From the NCBI RefSeq assembly GCF_024741135.1, contig NZ_JANSUY010000003.1:248001-312000 (forward strand): 64,000 nucleotides of DNA. Direction: 5' to 3'. Made by a program: the position numbers and the translations under genes. Below are positions 51,616 through 60,296 of this stretch, one piece after another (the first letter of the stretch is position 1; each line of letters starts with the position of its first letter). The notes under the pieces were generated by a model. The model was not told the DNA's origin and made no database searches. It saw nothing but the letters and a program-made list of their open reading frames with translations. Source of the DNA: Aquiflexum gelatinilyticum (GTDB taxonomy: Bacteria; Bacteroidota; Bacteroidia; Cytophagales; Cyclobacteriaceae).

Positions 51616-52464
51616 ATGAAAGAAGAATTTAGACATTTTGTGTTTACAAGAGTAAATTTGGGATATAAAGACCGGATTGGAAAGATAAAAAAAGATTTAT
51701 TTAATGAGGAATCTTGGCTTGAATACAGATTTGATATTTTTTACAATACCTGCCTTCCTGCCATGATGAATCAAACAAACCAAAAATTCGCCTGGTTTAT
51801 TTATTTGGATATTGAAACGCCGCAAAAATTTATCGATGCTGTCAATAACAAAATTGAAGGGAAAAGCAATATGAAGGTACTCCTAAAAGCAGGTAGCTTT
51901 GGGAGTGTATTGCAACATGCTAAGGATTCCATCATGGAGTATGGCGGAGAAAATTCTGATTATCTAATTACTACAAGAATTGATAGCGATGATATGGTCC
52001 ATTTCGATTATGTCAATGAAATTCAGAAAAGGTTTAAAAATCAAAATTATACTTCGATTAACTTCAATAAGGGGTTGGTATATGACCTGAGGTTAAAAAT
52101 ACTGGGAACTGCCATTAATAAATCCAATCCATTCATCAGTGTTATTGAAAAGTTTGATTCCTTTGAATCAATTAAAACCGTCTTTCATATCGAGCACAGT
52201 AAATTTATTTTTGAAAAAGAGCGAATTGAAATCAAATCCGGGGAAAGAATGTGGGCTATGACAATCCATGATCTGAATATAGATACCAATTTTTACGGAA
52301 ATCCAAAACTCTTTTCTTTTTCAGAAAAAATCAATGGATTTCATTTTAGTTTTTTAAATAGAGCTCCCCTTAGTACAAAATTTAACTATAAGAGGGTGTT
52401 TTACAAAAAGCAATTAAAAAAAGTGATTCCTTATGTGCTGAAAAAATTGAAATTGAATGGATGA
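51616..52464 (+). CDS. Putative rhamnosyltransferase-type GT (PF11316-like)
   Basis: A 282-aa protein similar to the putative rhamnosyl transferase family (PF11316, recalled): FRHFVFTRVNLGY at the start, NQKFAWFIYLDIETPQ, then YLITTRIDSDDMVH with a DSDD metal-binding site (about residue 125). It starts 1 bp after the GT2 stop and overlaps the next gene by 8 bp, so translation is coupled. Sugar specificity is not certain. Confidence 0.8.
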   Translation: MKEEFRHFVFTRVNLGYKDRIGKIKKDLFNEESWLEYRFDIFYNTCLPAMMNQTNQKFAWFIYLDIETPQKFIDAVNNKIEGKSNMKVLLKAGSFGSVLQHAKDSIMEYGGENSDYLITTRIDSDDMVHFDYVNEIQKRFKNQNYTSINFNKGLVYDLRLKILGTAINKSNPFISVIEKFDSFESIKTVFHIEHSKFIFEKERIEIKSGERMWAMTIHDLNIDTNFYGNPKLFSFSEKINGFHFSFLNRAPLSTKFNYKRVFYKKQLKKVIPYVLKKLKLNG

Positions 52465-53341
52465 TTTATATTTTTCTGTGATTATCCCAGCTTATAAAGA
52501 CAATGATAGGTTAAAATCTTGCCTAGCTGCTTTGGTTAGTCAAACCTTTGATGCAAATAAATTTGAGGTAATTGTGGTAAACAATGATCCTAACGGAAGT
52601 GTAGAATTTGATAAACAATTCTTTGATCAATTGAATTTAAAGGTTTTGGATGAAAAAATTCCTGGCTCTTATGCAGCGAGGAATTTGGGAATTAAACAGG
52701 CATCTGCAAAAATATTAGCCTTGACGGATTCAGATTGCATACCGGAACCCGATTGGCTACAAAATGCAAAGAAATATTTTGAAGCTGATGCTGACCATTC
52801 TTTGGGGATTATAGCAGGAGATGTTCCATTATTCTTTAAGAATCCTAATAAACTAACCCATGCGGAAGTGTATGAAAAATATACAGGATTTGACTTTAAG
52901 GCTTATGTGAAAGAAGGGACCTGTGGTGCAGGTAATTGGTTTTCTTACAAGAAAGTTATGGATGAATTTGGTGGTTTTAATCCTCAATTGAAGTCCAATG
53001 GGGATACAGCTCTTTCAAGTAGAATTTCTAAAAAATACAAGATCGTATTTGCTTCCGATGTCATCGTCCGGCATCCATCAAGATACCATGTAAGTGAATT
53101 GGTTTACAAGTATAGAAGACTTTTGGGAGGGACCTATCACAGGAAGTTTGAAAACCAACCTGTTAAATTTTTGAACCATGTTATTAATTTCAGCTTTAGA
53201 AGGCTGAGATTTTCTGCCAAGAAATTTTTCACTGTTCCATTACATGAGTCCTGGTCTATTTTCATCGTCTGTTCGGCCGTTACTATAGGGGCTTGGAAAG
53301 AGTATTTTATATTGATTAAAGGTGGCGAAACCAAGAGGTAA
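52457..53341 (+). CDS. Glycosyltransferase family 2
   Basis: A 294-aa GT2 enzyme: FSVIIPAYKDNDRLKSCL opening, VVNNDP site, SYAARNLGIKQA, DSDC metal-binding motif in LALTDSDCIPEPDWL (about residue 91), and GGFNPQLKSNGD. The C-terminal 70 residues have a membrane-associated basic/hydrophobic segment. Overlaps the previous gene by 8 bp. Confidence 0.9.
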   Translation: MDDLYFSVIIPAYKDNDRLKSCLAALVSQTFDANKFEVIVVNNDPNGSVEFDKQFFDQLNLKVLDEKIPGSYAARNLGIKQASAKILALTDSDCIPEPDWLQNAKKYFEADADHSLGIIAGDVPLFFKNPNKLTHAEVYEKYTGFDFKAYVKEGTCGAGNWFSYKKVMDEFGGFNPQLKSNGDTALSSRISKKYKIVFASDVIVRHPSRYHVSELVYKYRRLLGGTYHRKFENQPVKFLNHVINFSFRRLRFSAKKFFTVPLHESWSIFIVCSAVTIGAWKEYFILIKGGETKR

Positions 53342-53342
53342 C

Positions 53343-54236
53343 ATGTCTGCAAATATTTATTGTGTTATAGTGACCTATAACGGTATGACTTGGTTGCCGA
53401 AAACTCTTTCTAGTATCAGAGAATCACATTATCCATTAAAAACCATTATAGTCGATAATGGTTCTACGGATGTGACTTGTGATTTTATTTCTGAAGCTTT
53501 TCCTGAAATGCACCTGATCCAAAACAAAACAAACCTTGGTTTTGGAAAGGCCAATAATTTGGGTGCGAAATTTGCGATGGAAGAGGGGGCTGAATATATA
53601 TTTTTACTTAACCAAGATGCCTATTTAGATGAAAACACGATTTCGCGTTGCCTTGCAGGTTTTGGCTTCGGTTCAAAGATAGGGTTGGTTTCGCCTGTTC
53701 ATCTCAATGGCAAAGGGGAAGGATTGGATTTTGGGTTTCAAAGTTGTCTGACAGAAGGCCTTTGCCCGGGATTTGTTTCTGACATGACCTTAAAAAAGAC
53801 AAAACCTTTTTATCCGATTTATTCGGTGAATGCCGCGGCATGGCTATTAGATGCGTCGATAATTAAAGAGATTGGTCTTTTTTCAGAATCTTTTTTCCAT
53901 TATGGAGAGGATATTAATTTTCAACAGCGATTGCGGTATTTCGGGTATCAAGCTGTTTTGGTTCCAGGTTCGTATATCCGACATGATAGAGACCAACGGA
54001 AAGGAGAAAAAACCAAGATCGGCAAGGTTTATGAGATCAAGACCAATCAAATGACCATTTTATTGAATGTGAATGAACCTTTTGATAAGGCAATAAAAAA
54101 GGTATTTAAATATGCAGGATTATTGTTTTTTGAAGGAAAGCTTAATCAGTCGGTTAAAGTTTTAATTGATACCTTATGGAATCAAAATATATACAAAAAA
54201 CAAAGGAATGAACTAATGAGAGGGATTCCTTTATGA
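53343..54236 (+). CDS. Glycosyltransferase family 2, rhamnosyltransferase-like
   Basis: A 297-aa GT2 enzyme with IYCVIVTYNGMTWLPKTL, IIVDNGSTD, NLGFGKANNLGAKFA and LLNQDAYLD (DxD-equivalent NQD), matching the WbbL-like rhamnosyltransferase subgroup. I use the ATG at 53343, 1 bp after the previous stop; a GTG at 53322 lies inside the upstream gene. The end overlaps the following GT4 by 4 bp. Confidence 0.88.
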   Translation: MSANIYCVIVTYNGMTWLPKTLSSIRESHYPLKTIIVDNGSTDVTCDFISEAFPEMHLIQNKTNLGFGKANNLGAKFAMEEGAEYIFLLNQDAYLDENTISRCLAGFGFGSKIGLVSPVHLNGKGEGLDFGFQSCLTEGLCPGFVSDMTLKKTKPFYPIYSVNAAAWLLDASIIKEIGLFSESFFHYGEDINFQQRLRYFGYQAVLVPGSYIRHDRDQRKGEKTKIGKVYEIKTNQMTILLNVNEPFDKAIKKVFKYAGLLFFEGKLNQSVKVLIDTLWNQNIYKKQRNELMRGIPL

Positions 54237-55348
54237 AAGTTTGCAGGATAATTCCCGCTTTGGATTTTGGAGGAGTAGAACAGAGAATCAAATTGACTGC
54301 CTTTGGATTCAAAGATCATCCTGAAATCCAATTACAAATTGTTGTTTTGGGAAAAGGGGGCAGGATATCCACCGAATTGGAGGGATTGGGTTTTGAAGTT
54401 CATACTTTTTGTGAAAACTTCAGAATTCCTAATTTAAGACTTTTATATAGACTCCTTGATTTTTTGAAAAATCAAAAACCTGATATAGTCCATACATCGG
54501 GTAGCGAAGCAAATTTTCATGGATTATTGGCTGCGAAAGTCGCAAAAATACCTGTCAGAATCGGTGAAGAAATTGGCTTCCCAAATCATGGTATACTCTG
54601 GAAAATGATTTTCAACCTTACCTACAGGACTGCTCATTCTGTGGTTGGAATTTCAAAGGCAGTTGTGGATAAACTAGTTTCTCTTAGAGAAATCCCTGCC
54701 AAAAAAGCTTATGTAGTATATAATCCAGTGGCTATTCCTGAATACTCCGAGATTTCTTCCATATTGAAAATCGATAAAGAGGATAATTTTGTTTTTATGG
54801 TCACTTGTCGGCTGGTTCCTATAAAAAATATTGACTTGTTGATAAGGGCATTCAGTGAACTGATCAATGAAAGCAAAAATACCAAGATAATGCTTTGGAT
54901 CATCGGATCCGGACCTGAACATAAAAACCTTGAAGATCTATGCAAAGCACTTGATTTAGAAAAGCATATTCAATTTTTTGGGTTTCAAAAAGACGTTTTT
55001 CCCTTCCTTAAACAAGCTGATGCCTTTGTATTACCCTCTTTATCAGAGGGCTTTTCAATTTCATTGGTCGAAGCAATGTTAATGGGATTACCTTCGATAG
55101 CAACAAAAGTGGGAGGTCCTTCAGAAATTATAGAGGATGGAAAAAATGGATTTTTAATTGATCCGGGTGACAAGGAAGATTTGAAAAGTAGGATGAAGAT
55201 AACTTTGTTAATGAATTCAAATGAAAGAAATAGAATGAAAGAAAAGGCTGTCAAAAGAGGACAGTTTTTTTCGTTAAATAGCTATGTGGGCAACTTGTCT
55301 GACCTGTATACTGGGTTGATAAATGACAAAAGAGTTGGAAAGAAATAG
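54233..55348 (+). CDS. Glycosyltransferase family 4
   Basis: A 371-aa GT-B retaining glycosyltransferase. It has VCRIIPALDFGGVEQRI at the N-terminus and the C-terminal donor-site region SLSEGFSISLVEAMLMGLPSIATKVGG with the E-x7-E motif (about residues 276-284). It overlaps its neighbours by 4 bp (upstream) and 26 bp (downstream). Confidence 0.9.
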   Translation: MKVCRIIPALDFGGVEQRIKLTAFGFKDHPEIQLQIVVLGKGGRISTELEGLGFEVHTFCENFRIPNLRLLYRLLDFLKNQKPDIVHTSGSEANFHGLLAAKVAKIPVRIGEEIGFPNHGILWKMIFNLTYRTAHSVVGISKAVVDKLVSLREIPAKKAYVVYNPVAIPEYSEISSILKIDKEDNFVFMVTCRLVPIKNIDLLIRAFSELINESKNTKIMLWIIGSGPEHKNLEDLCKALDLEKHIQFFGFQKDVFPFLKQADAFVLPSLSEGFSISLVEAMLMGLPSIATKVGGPSEIIEDGKNGFLIDPGDKEDLKSRMKITLLMNSNERNRMKEKAVKRGQFFSLNSYVGNLSDLYTGLINDKRVGKK

Positions 55349-56471
55349 CCATTCAAAAATCAGGGTTCTGCATTGTATTGAAACCATTTCTTCGGGTGGC
55401 GTAGAGAAAGTGAGGTTAGGGTTTGCACAGTATCTTAACAAGGAAAAATTTGATTTAAGGATAATTTGCACCAATTCCAAAGGCCCTATCAAAATGGCAT
55501 TGGAAAAGGAAGGGGTTCAAATTTATGATGTGGGTCCTTTTAATAGCCCATTCGAATGGGGAAAATACCGTAAAGTTCTTTCAATTATCAGTACTTATAA
55601 GCCTCAAATCATTCATGGGGCTGTATACGAAGGAATGAGTATGGCTGCGGTTGGGGGCTTTTTGGGAAGGGTTCCCATAATTATTTTAGAAGAAACTTCC
55701 GATCCTCAAAACAGGTCTAAAAAAGCGATTTGGCTTCAAAAACAATTTAGTAAAGTAGCTGATAAAGTTATAGGTATTTCACCATCGGTTGTTAATTTTC
55801 TTTTAGATAAGGCAAGAATTCCAAAAGAGAAAGTTTTATTAGTAAATAATGGTGTGTCGATACCTTTATTGCCGGATAAAATGGAAAGTGACCTATTAAA
55901 GAGAAAATTGGGCATAGAAAATGGTGATATTATAATTGGTTCTGTAGGAAGAGTTTATAATGAAGTTAAGAGGTTTTCAGATCTTTTAGAAGCAATTAAA
56001 GGGCTTAAGAATCCGAAAGTAAAATTTTTATTGGTTGGGCAAGGTCCAGACTTAGAAAAATTAAAATCAAGGGCTTCTGAACTTGGATTAGAAGGGCAGT
56101 TTATTTCGGTTGGATACCAAGAAAATACTTCAACATTTTATTCCGTTATGGATATCTTTTCACTGCCATCGGCAAATGAGGGTTTTGGTCTTGTTGCAGC
56201 AGAAGCAATGCTTCATAGTCTACCTATTGTAGCAACTGCTGTTGGGGGATTGAGGGATGTTGTAATTGATGGTACAACGGGGTTTCATGTACCTCCATTT
56301 TCACCGAATGACCTTGGGGAAAAACTTCAGATATTGATAGATAATCAAGAACTTAGAGCGCAAATGGGAAAAGCAGGATTTGAAAGGGCTAAGAAAAATT
56401 ATACTTCAGAATTGTATTGTCAAAACATAGAACAGCTATATATTAACCTCTTAAATGAGATTATTGGATAA
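55323..56471 (+). CDS. Glycosyltransferase family 4
   Basis: A 382-aa GT-B enzyme related to the previous one: RVLHCIETISSGGVEKVRLGFA and SANEGFGLVAAEAMLHSLPIVATAVGGLRDVV with the E-x7-E motif. The 26-bp overlap with the preceding gene is larger than usual; a start further downstream is possible (the fold starts at about residue 12), but no better ATG is near. Last gene of the tightly coupled run. Confidence 0.88.
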   Translation: MTKELERNSHSKIRVLHCIETISSGGVEKVRLGFAQYLNKEKFDLRIICTNSKGPIKMALEKEGVQIYDVGPFNSPFEWGKYRKVLSIISTYKPQIIHGAVYEGMSMAAVGGFLGRVPIIILEETSDPQNRSKKAIWLQKQFSKVADKVIGISPSVVNFLLDKARIPKEKVLLVNNGVSIPLLPDKMESDLLKRKLGIENGDIIIGSVGRVYNEVKRFSDLLEAIKGLKNPKVKFLLVGQGPDLEKLKSRASELGLEGQFISVGYQENTSTFYSVMDIFSLPSANEGFGLVAAEAMLHSLPIVATAVGGLRDVVIDGTTGFHVPPFSPNDLGEKLQILIDNQELRAQMGKAGFERAKKNYTSELYCQNIEQLYINLLNEIIG

Positions 56472-56583
56472 GAAAGAATTCAAAATGAACTTAGAATATC
56501 GATTTAAGGATCATAAACATTTGAAACTTTTAATAAAAATCTTGAAATGAGAAATTTTAAATAACTTTTACAATAGAGACATT

Positions 56584-57834
56584 TTGCTAGATTTCGTTAT
56601 AATAGTTATTTGCTTATTTGCTTTGGTTAATACTAATGCTAGCATTTCAAGGAGGTTTAAATTGCCTCCAAAATATGAGCTCCACCTGAACTATTTATTA
56701 TTTTACCATTTATTTTTCAGCTTTTTCTTCACTTATTATATACTTAATTTTGGGGGAGATTCGCAGGGATATTGGAGGTTTACGATGCAGCAGGTGATGA
56801 TTCGGGGAGAGGTAACTTGGTATTCATATTTTGGCGACGGTACAACTTTTATCCTTTGGCTTTGCTATATCCCAAGTCAAATAATGGGTTTGTCCTACCT
56901 TACAGGAAATATTTTATTTGGTTTTTTGGGTTTTATTGGGATCAGGTACATTTTTGTGATGGTAGCAGATTATTTCCCGTCAAACCATTCAGTCTTGAAT
57001 GTACCATTGTTTCCAACGATATTTTATTTTCTCAATCTTCATTTTTGGTCAGCAGGGGTTGGGAAAGATTCCATCTGTTTTTGGGGGATAGCTTGGTTTC
57101 TTTTTGCTCTGCAACAATATAAGAGCCGTTGGTGGCAGGCCGTATTCGCATTGTTTTTTGTTTATATGGCAAGGCCTCATGTTGGTTTTGCCTTATTGGC
57201 TGGTTCTGGAATTGCAATTTTGTTGGGTTCTGAAATTAAACCTACAGTTAAGTTGTTATTAAGTTCTGCTATACTAGGAGGGGTGGTATACTTAAGCTCA
57301 AGTACCTTGGAAGCGTTACGAATCGAAGAATTTTCATTTGAAACACTGGGGGAATTGGCAGGTCAAAAAGTCGGGTACCTGAATAACTCTAGCGTTGGGT
57401 CAGGTGTAAATTTAGCTTCCTATTCCTGGCCTATGAAGCTGTTTACTTATATGTTTCGGCCTTTATTTATTGATGCCCATAATATTGTTTCGTTTTTCAG
57501 TAGTTTTGAAAACCTTCTTTACTTGTGGCTGAGTTTGTTTATTTACAGGAATTGGACTCCTGAGGCGATCCGGGATATGCCCTTGTTTATCAAGGCGGGA
57601 ATGATCACTTTTATTCCTGTGACTTTGGCATTTATGAACTCGCTTAGTAACCTTGGAATCGTCATGCGGATGAAGAACATGACGATGATTTATTTTTTGT
57701 TGTTTTGTTTCTTTCTGATTGCATATAACAAGCATTTAAGGATGTTGAAGGTGCAGGAGAAGATGAAGTATTTTCAAAGGCGGGAAGAGATTATTAAGAA
57801 GAAGACTGCTACCCAACCCCCTGTGTCCCCCTGA
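56584..57834 (+). CDS. Polymerase-like polytopic membrane protein, copy 1
   Basis: A 416-aa membrane protein with about ten helices, probably an O-antigen/capsule polymerase (Wzy-like), though no Pfam-type signature is recognised. Conserved features shared with the protein at 61560: a loop with FGGDSQGYW, ILFGFLGFIGIRYIF, LHFWSAGVGKDS, an RP segment in YMARPHVGFAL, and NLGIVMRMKN near the C-terminus. TTG start. The stop codon lies in the loop of a GC hairpin (57826-57841), and the last residues (ATQPPVSP) are encoded by that repeat, so the native C-terminus was probably altered by its insertion. Confidence 0.72.
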   Translation: MLDFVIIVICLFALVNTNASISRRFKLPPKYELHLNYLLFYHLFFSFFFTYYILNFGGDSQGYWRFTMQQVMIRGEVTWYSYFGDGTTFILWLCYIPSQIMGLSYLTGNILFGFLGFIGIRYIFVMVADYFPSNHSVLNVPLFPTIFYFLNLHFWSAGVGKDSICFWGIAWFLFALQQYKSRWWQAVFALFFVYMARPHVGFALLAGSGIAILLGSEIKPTVKLLLSSAILGGVVYLSSSTLEALRIEEFSFETLGELAGQKVGYLNNSSVGSGVNLASYSWPMKLFTYMFRPLFIDAHNIVSFFSSFENLLYLWLSLFIYRNWTPEAIRDMPLFIKAGMITFIPVTLAFMNSLSNLGIVMRMKNMTMIYFLLFCFFLIAYNKHLRMLKVQEKMKYFQRREEIIKKKTATQPPVSP

Positions 57835-57941
57835 AGGGGGATTTGGCGGTATTTTAAAGGATGGGTTTAAGAGGAAAATTCTATTTCCAATTTTAGAAGA
57901 ATCATCATAGCTTAAGATTCTCCCTCCCACTTGGGGGAGGG
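57826..57941. repeat. Two GC-rich hairpin elements
   Basis: TCCCCC-TGAA-GGGGGA (57826-57841) and CCCTCCC-ACTTGG-GGGAGGG (57922-57941), enclosing 80 bp of AT-rich sequence. They flank the end of the polymerase-like gene and the DUF559 remnant. Similar hairpins accompany DUF559 genes in Bacteroidota as I recall; not checked. Confidence 0.65.
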
Positions 57942-57955
57942 TCGGGGTGGGGATG

Positions 57956-58180
57956 TTATCCGCCTGAAGGGTGAGGTTTGATCCTAGAGATTTTATCAAG
58001 GATCTTGAAGGAGACAGCATCCATATCAGCCCATAGTTCTTCATTGGTAATTCTCATTACTTCGATTCCAAGTTGGTTGAGTTCCAAAGTTCTGCCAAGG
58101 TCGTATTCTGCCTGATCCCGATTGAGGTGGATGCCTCCGTCAAGTTCAATAATCAGTCGGAGTTCATGGCAATTGAGGAT
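57956..58180 (-). pseudogene. DUF559 endonuclease-like domain remnant
   Basis: A 74-codon open stretch on the minus strand reading NCHELRLIIELDGGIHLNRD, then LGRTLELNQLGIEVMRITNEELWADMD, the C-terminal half of the DUF559 (endonuclease-like, restriction-type fold) family, with the ELDGG and later NEE residues still present. The N-terminal half, with any start codon, is missing: an in-frame TGA lies at 58181-58183 and the GC-rich repeat follows. It is a decayed fragment, with stop TAA at 57956-57958. Confidence 0.8.
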
Positions 58181-58259
58181 TCATGGACAGATACAAACCT
58201 TTATGATGTTTTATTGGCTAATAGAAATAGATATGTCATTTTCTTCTGTCACTTTTTTG

Positions 58260-58359
58260 CTTGACCAAAAAAGTAACCAAAAAAGTCAAGAAATTTTAAT
58301 CCTTCTGCCCGCTAGGCCGACGCCGGCCCTGTCCGCCGCGGCGGATCCTCCTCCCCGCA
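58260..58359. repeat. GC-rich palindromic repeat element
   Basis: An inverted repeat CTTGAC...GTCAAG (58260-58265 and 58285-58290) around AAAAAAGTAACC repeats, then a GC-rich patch with the perfect 14-nt palindrome TCCGCCGCGGCGGA (58332-58345). This GC content is far above the surroundings. It does not encode a protein. The 58360-58544 segment shows no gene. Confidence 0.7.
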
Positions 58360-58544
58360 GCGTTACTGTATAAGTTTGCTTTAAAAACAAGATTCTCAGA
58401 AGATCTATCCCAGGCTAAGTTATTACAATTGTAACCTTCGCCTTCATTGCCCTGCGCCATAAACAAATAGCTTTAGTTTAATAGCGAATCTTTAGTAAAA
58501 CCTGTTTTTAGGCTTTATGCAAAAAACTTATTCTAAATAACTTA

Positions 58545-59612
58545 GTGTCTAAAAAAATCCTTTTTCTTCCCAAGTATCCCAGGATGGGGGCGAGTAGCCG
58601 GCTGCGGACTTATCAATTTTTACCATTATGGGAAAAAGCAGGTTTTGAGGTCAAAGTTTCGCCTTTTTTCAATGAATTTTACCTTAAAGAAAAATACAAA
58701 GGACAAGGGGTTACCAAAAGCAATGTGTTGGCAAGCTATCTGAACAGGTTTTGGATATTATTGGGTTTTTGGAAGTATGATTTGATTTGGGTTGAAAAAG
58801 AGATGTTTCCCTTTTTTCCTGCATGGGCAGAGTGGGTATTATCAAAATTGGGCAAAGGTTATGTGGTGGATTATGATGATGCGGTGTTTCACCGTTATGA
58901 CATGGCAAGGCGTCCGGTAGTGAGGAAATGGTTGGGGAAAAAAATAGATGGGGTTATGCGCCATGCCAATATAGTTTGGGCAGGGAATTCTTATTTGGGA
59001 AATTGGGCGACAAAGGCAGGGGCAAAAAGAGTAATGATTTTACCTACTGTCATAGATCCTGAAAGGTATTCCATTAAGGAATACGCTTCTTCAAATCAAG
59101 TTGTGGTAGGATGGATTGGTTCGCCAACCACACTGAAGTATCTCAATGAGATCATGCCTGTCTTAGAGAAATTAAGCAAAGAATTGGGTGTGGTGATTCA
59201 GGTGGTGGGGGGAAATAGTGATTGGAAGTTTGATGGGAGTCTGAAATTGATCCAATGGACAGAAGAAGGGGAGGTATCTGCTATCCAAGGGATGGATATT
59301 GGTGTGATGCCTTTACCGGATGATCCATGGGAGAAAGGGAAATGTGCTTATAAGCTGATCCAATATATGGCTTGTGGCTTGCCTGTTGTGGCATCCCCGG
59401 TTGGAATGAATGCGGATGTAGTTTTTCATGGTGAAAATGGATTTTTGGCCAAGTCACAGGAGGAGTGGTATGGCTATCTCAAAATGTTAATTTTGGATAG
59501 GGAGTTGAGAAGAGAAATGGGAGGGAAGGGGTTTGAGTTGGTCAAGGAGCATTATACTATAGAGCGGAATTTTGAAGTAATGGTTAGGGAATTAAGAATG
59601 CTGAATTATTAA
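58545..59612 (+). CDS. Glycosyltransferase, GT4-like
   Basis: A 355-aa GT-B glycosyltransferase: KILFLPKYPRMGASSRLRTYQFLPLWEKAG start region, DLIWVEKEMFPFFP, YVVDYDDAVFHRYD, and donor-site region QYMACGLPVVASPVGMNADVV. GTG start; 58500-58544 upstream is non-coding. The last codons (LRMLNY, stop) are part of the 7-bp repeat tract that continues downstream. G-richer than the 45-57 kb genes. Confidence 0.85.
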   Translation: MSKKILFLPKYPRMGASSRLRTYQFLPLWEKAGFEVKVSPFFNEFYLKEKYKGQGVTKSNVLASYLNRFWILLGFWKYDLIWVEKEMFPFFPAWAEWVLSKLGKGYVVDYDDAVFHRYDMARRPVVRKWLGKKIDGVMRHANIVWAGNSYLGNWATKAGAKRVMILPTVIDPERYSIKEYASSNQVVVGWIGSPTTLKYLNEIMPVLEKLSKELGVVIQVVGGNSDWKFDGSLKLIQWTEEGEVSAIQGMDIGVMPLPDDPWEKGKCAYKLIQYMACGLPVVASPVGMNADVVFHGENGFLAKSQEEWYGYLKMLILDRELRREMGGKGFELVKEHYTIERNFEVMVRELRMLNY

Positions 59613-59659
59613 TGAAGAATTAAAGAGAAACGAGAAACGAGATACGAGAAACGACAAAA
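59593..59659. repeat. 7-bp repeat tract covering the end of the GT gene
   Basis: TAAGAAT, GCTGAAT, TATTAAT, GAAGAAT (59593-59620) then GAGAAAC, GAGAAAC, GAGATAC, GAGAAAC, GACAAAA (59625-59659), all in 7-bp phase. The first units encode the final residues and stop of the glycosyltransferase gene. Confidence 0.85.
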
Positions 59660-59694
59660 AGAGTCCGCAGTCTCAGGTAATAGTAGTACCAAAT

Positions 59695-60172
59695 ATTATG
59701 TACCAAGTACCAAGAAAAAGAGTTGGCAGTCTCAGTATGCAGGTAATAGTCCTAACAACCACTAGAACAATTACAACCACTGGAAAGAGACCCTTCGTTC
59801 CTTAGGGTGACGTTCGACAACCTGACAACGCACAGCAGACAACCTGACAACAATTAGTATCAAGTATCATGTACCAAGTACCAAGAAAAAGAATTGGCAG
59901 TCTCAGTATGCAGTTAATAGTTCCAACAACAACTAGAACAATTACAACCTGTTGTCGAGATTCTTCGCTACACTCAGAATGACGGTTCCCCGACAACAAT
60001 TAGTACTAAGTATTATGTACCAAGTCCCCAACCCGACAACGCGAAGCAGATAACCACTAGAACAATTACAACCTGTTGTCGAGATTCTTCGCTACAATCA
60101 GAATGACGGGTCCCCGACAACAATGACAACGCGAAGCAAATAACAATTACAACCACTAGAACAATTACAACC
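59695..60172. repeat. Mosaic of direct repeats
   Basis: Two large internal direct repeats: 59701-59778 and 59872-59949 (78 bp, about 5 mismatches), and 59932-60000 and 60056-60124 (69 bp, 2 mismatches). Common units are GTACCAA, ACAACCACTAGAACAATTAC and AACGCGAAGCAGA-like. Inverted relatives lie at 40851-40961. The last copy (60149-60172) abuts the following gene. Contains only chance ORFs. Confidence 0.85.
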
Positions 60173-60296
60173 CCTGAATAAGACAAAGAACCTTCTTTTT
60201 GTAACCTGGGAATCGGAAAGTACGAATTATCTGGAGTCCCTGTTCTTTCCGATTTTTAAGGGATTACAGGAACAAGGGGAAATTCGGGTTCATGTC

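Noticed and set aside
57736-58044. Minus-strand ORF rich in PPNPPSGGHRGLG
   Set aside because: It is made by the GC hairpin elements; the DUF559 remnant runs in another frame.
59802-59999. Minus-strand ORF containing HSECSEESRQQ
   Set aside because: This peptide is the translation of a non-coding repeat sequence; the reading frame crosses the mosaic and has no conserved domain.
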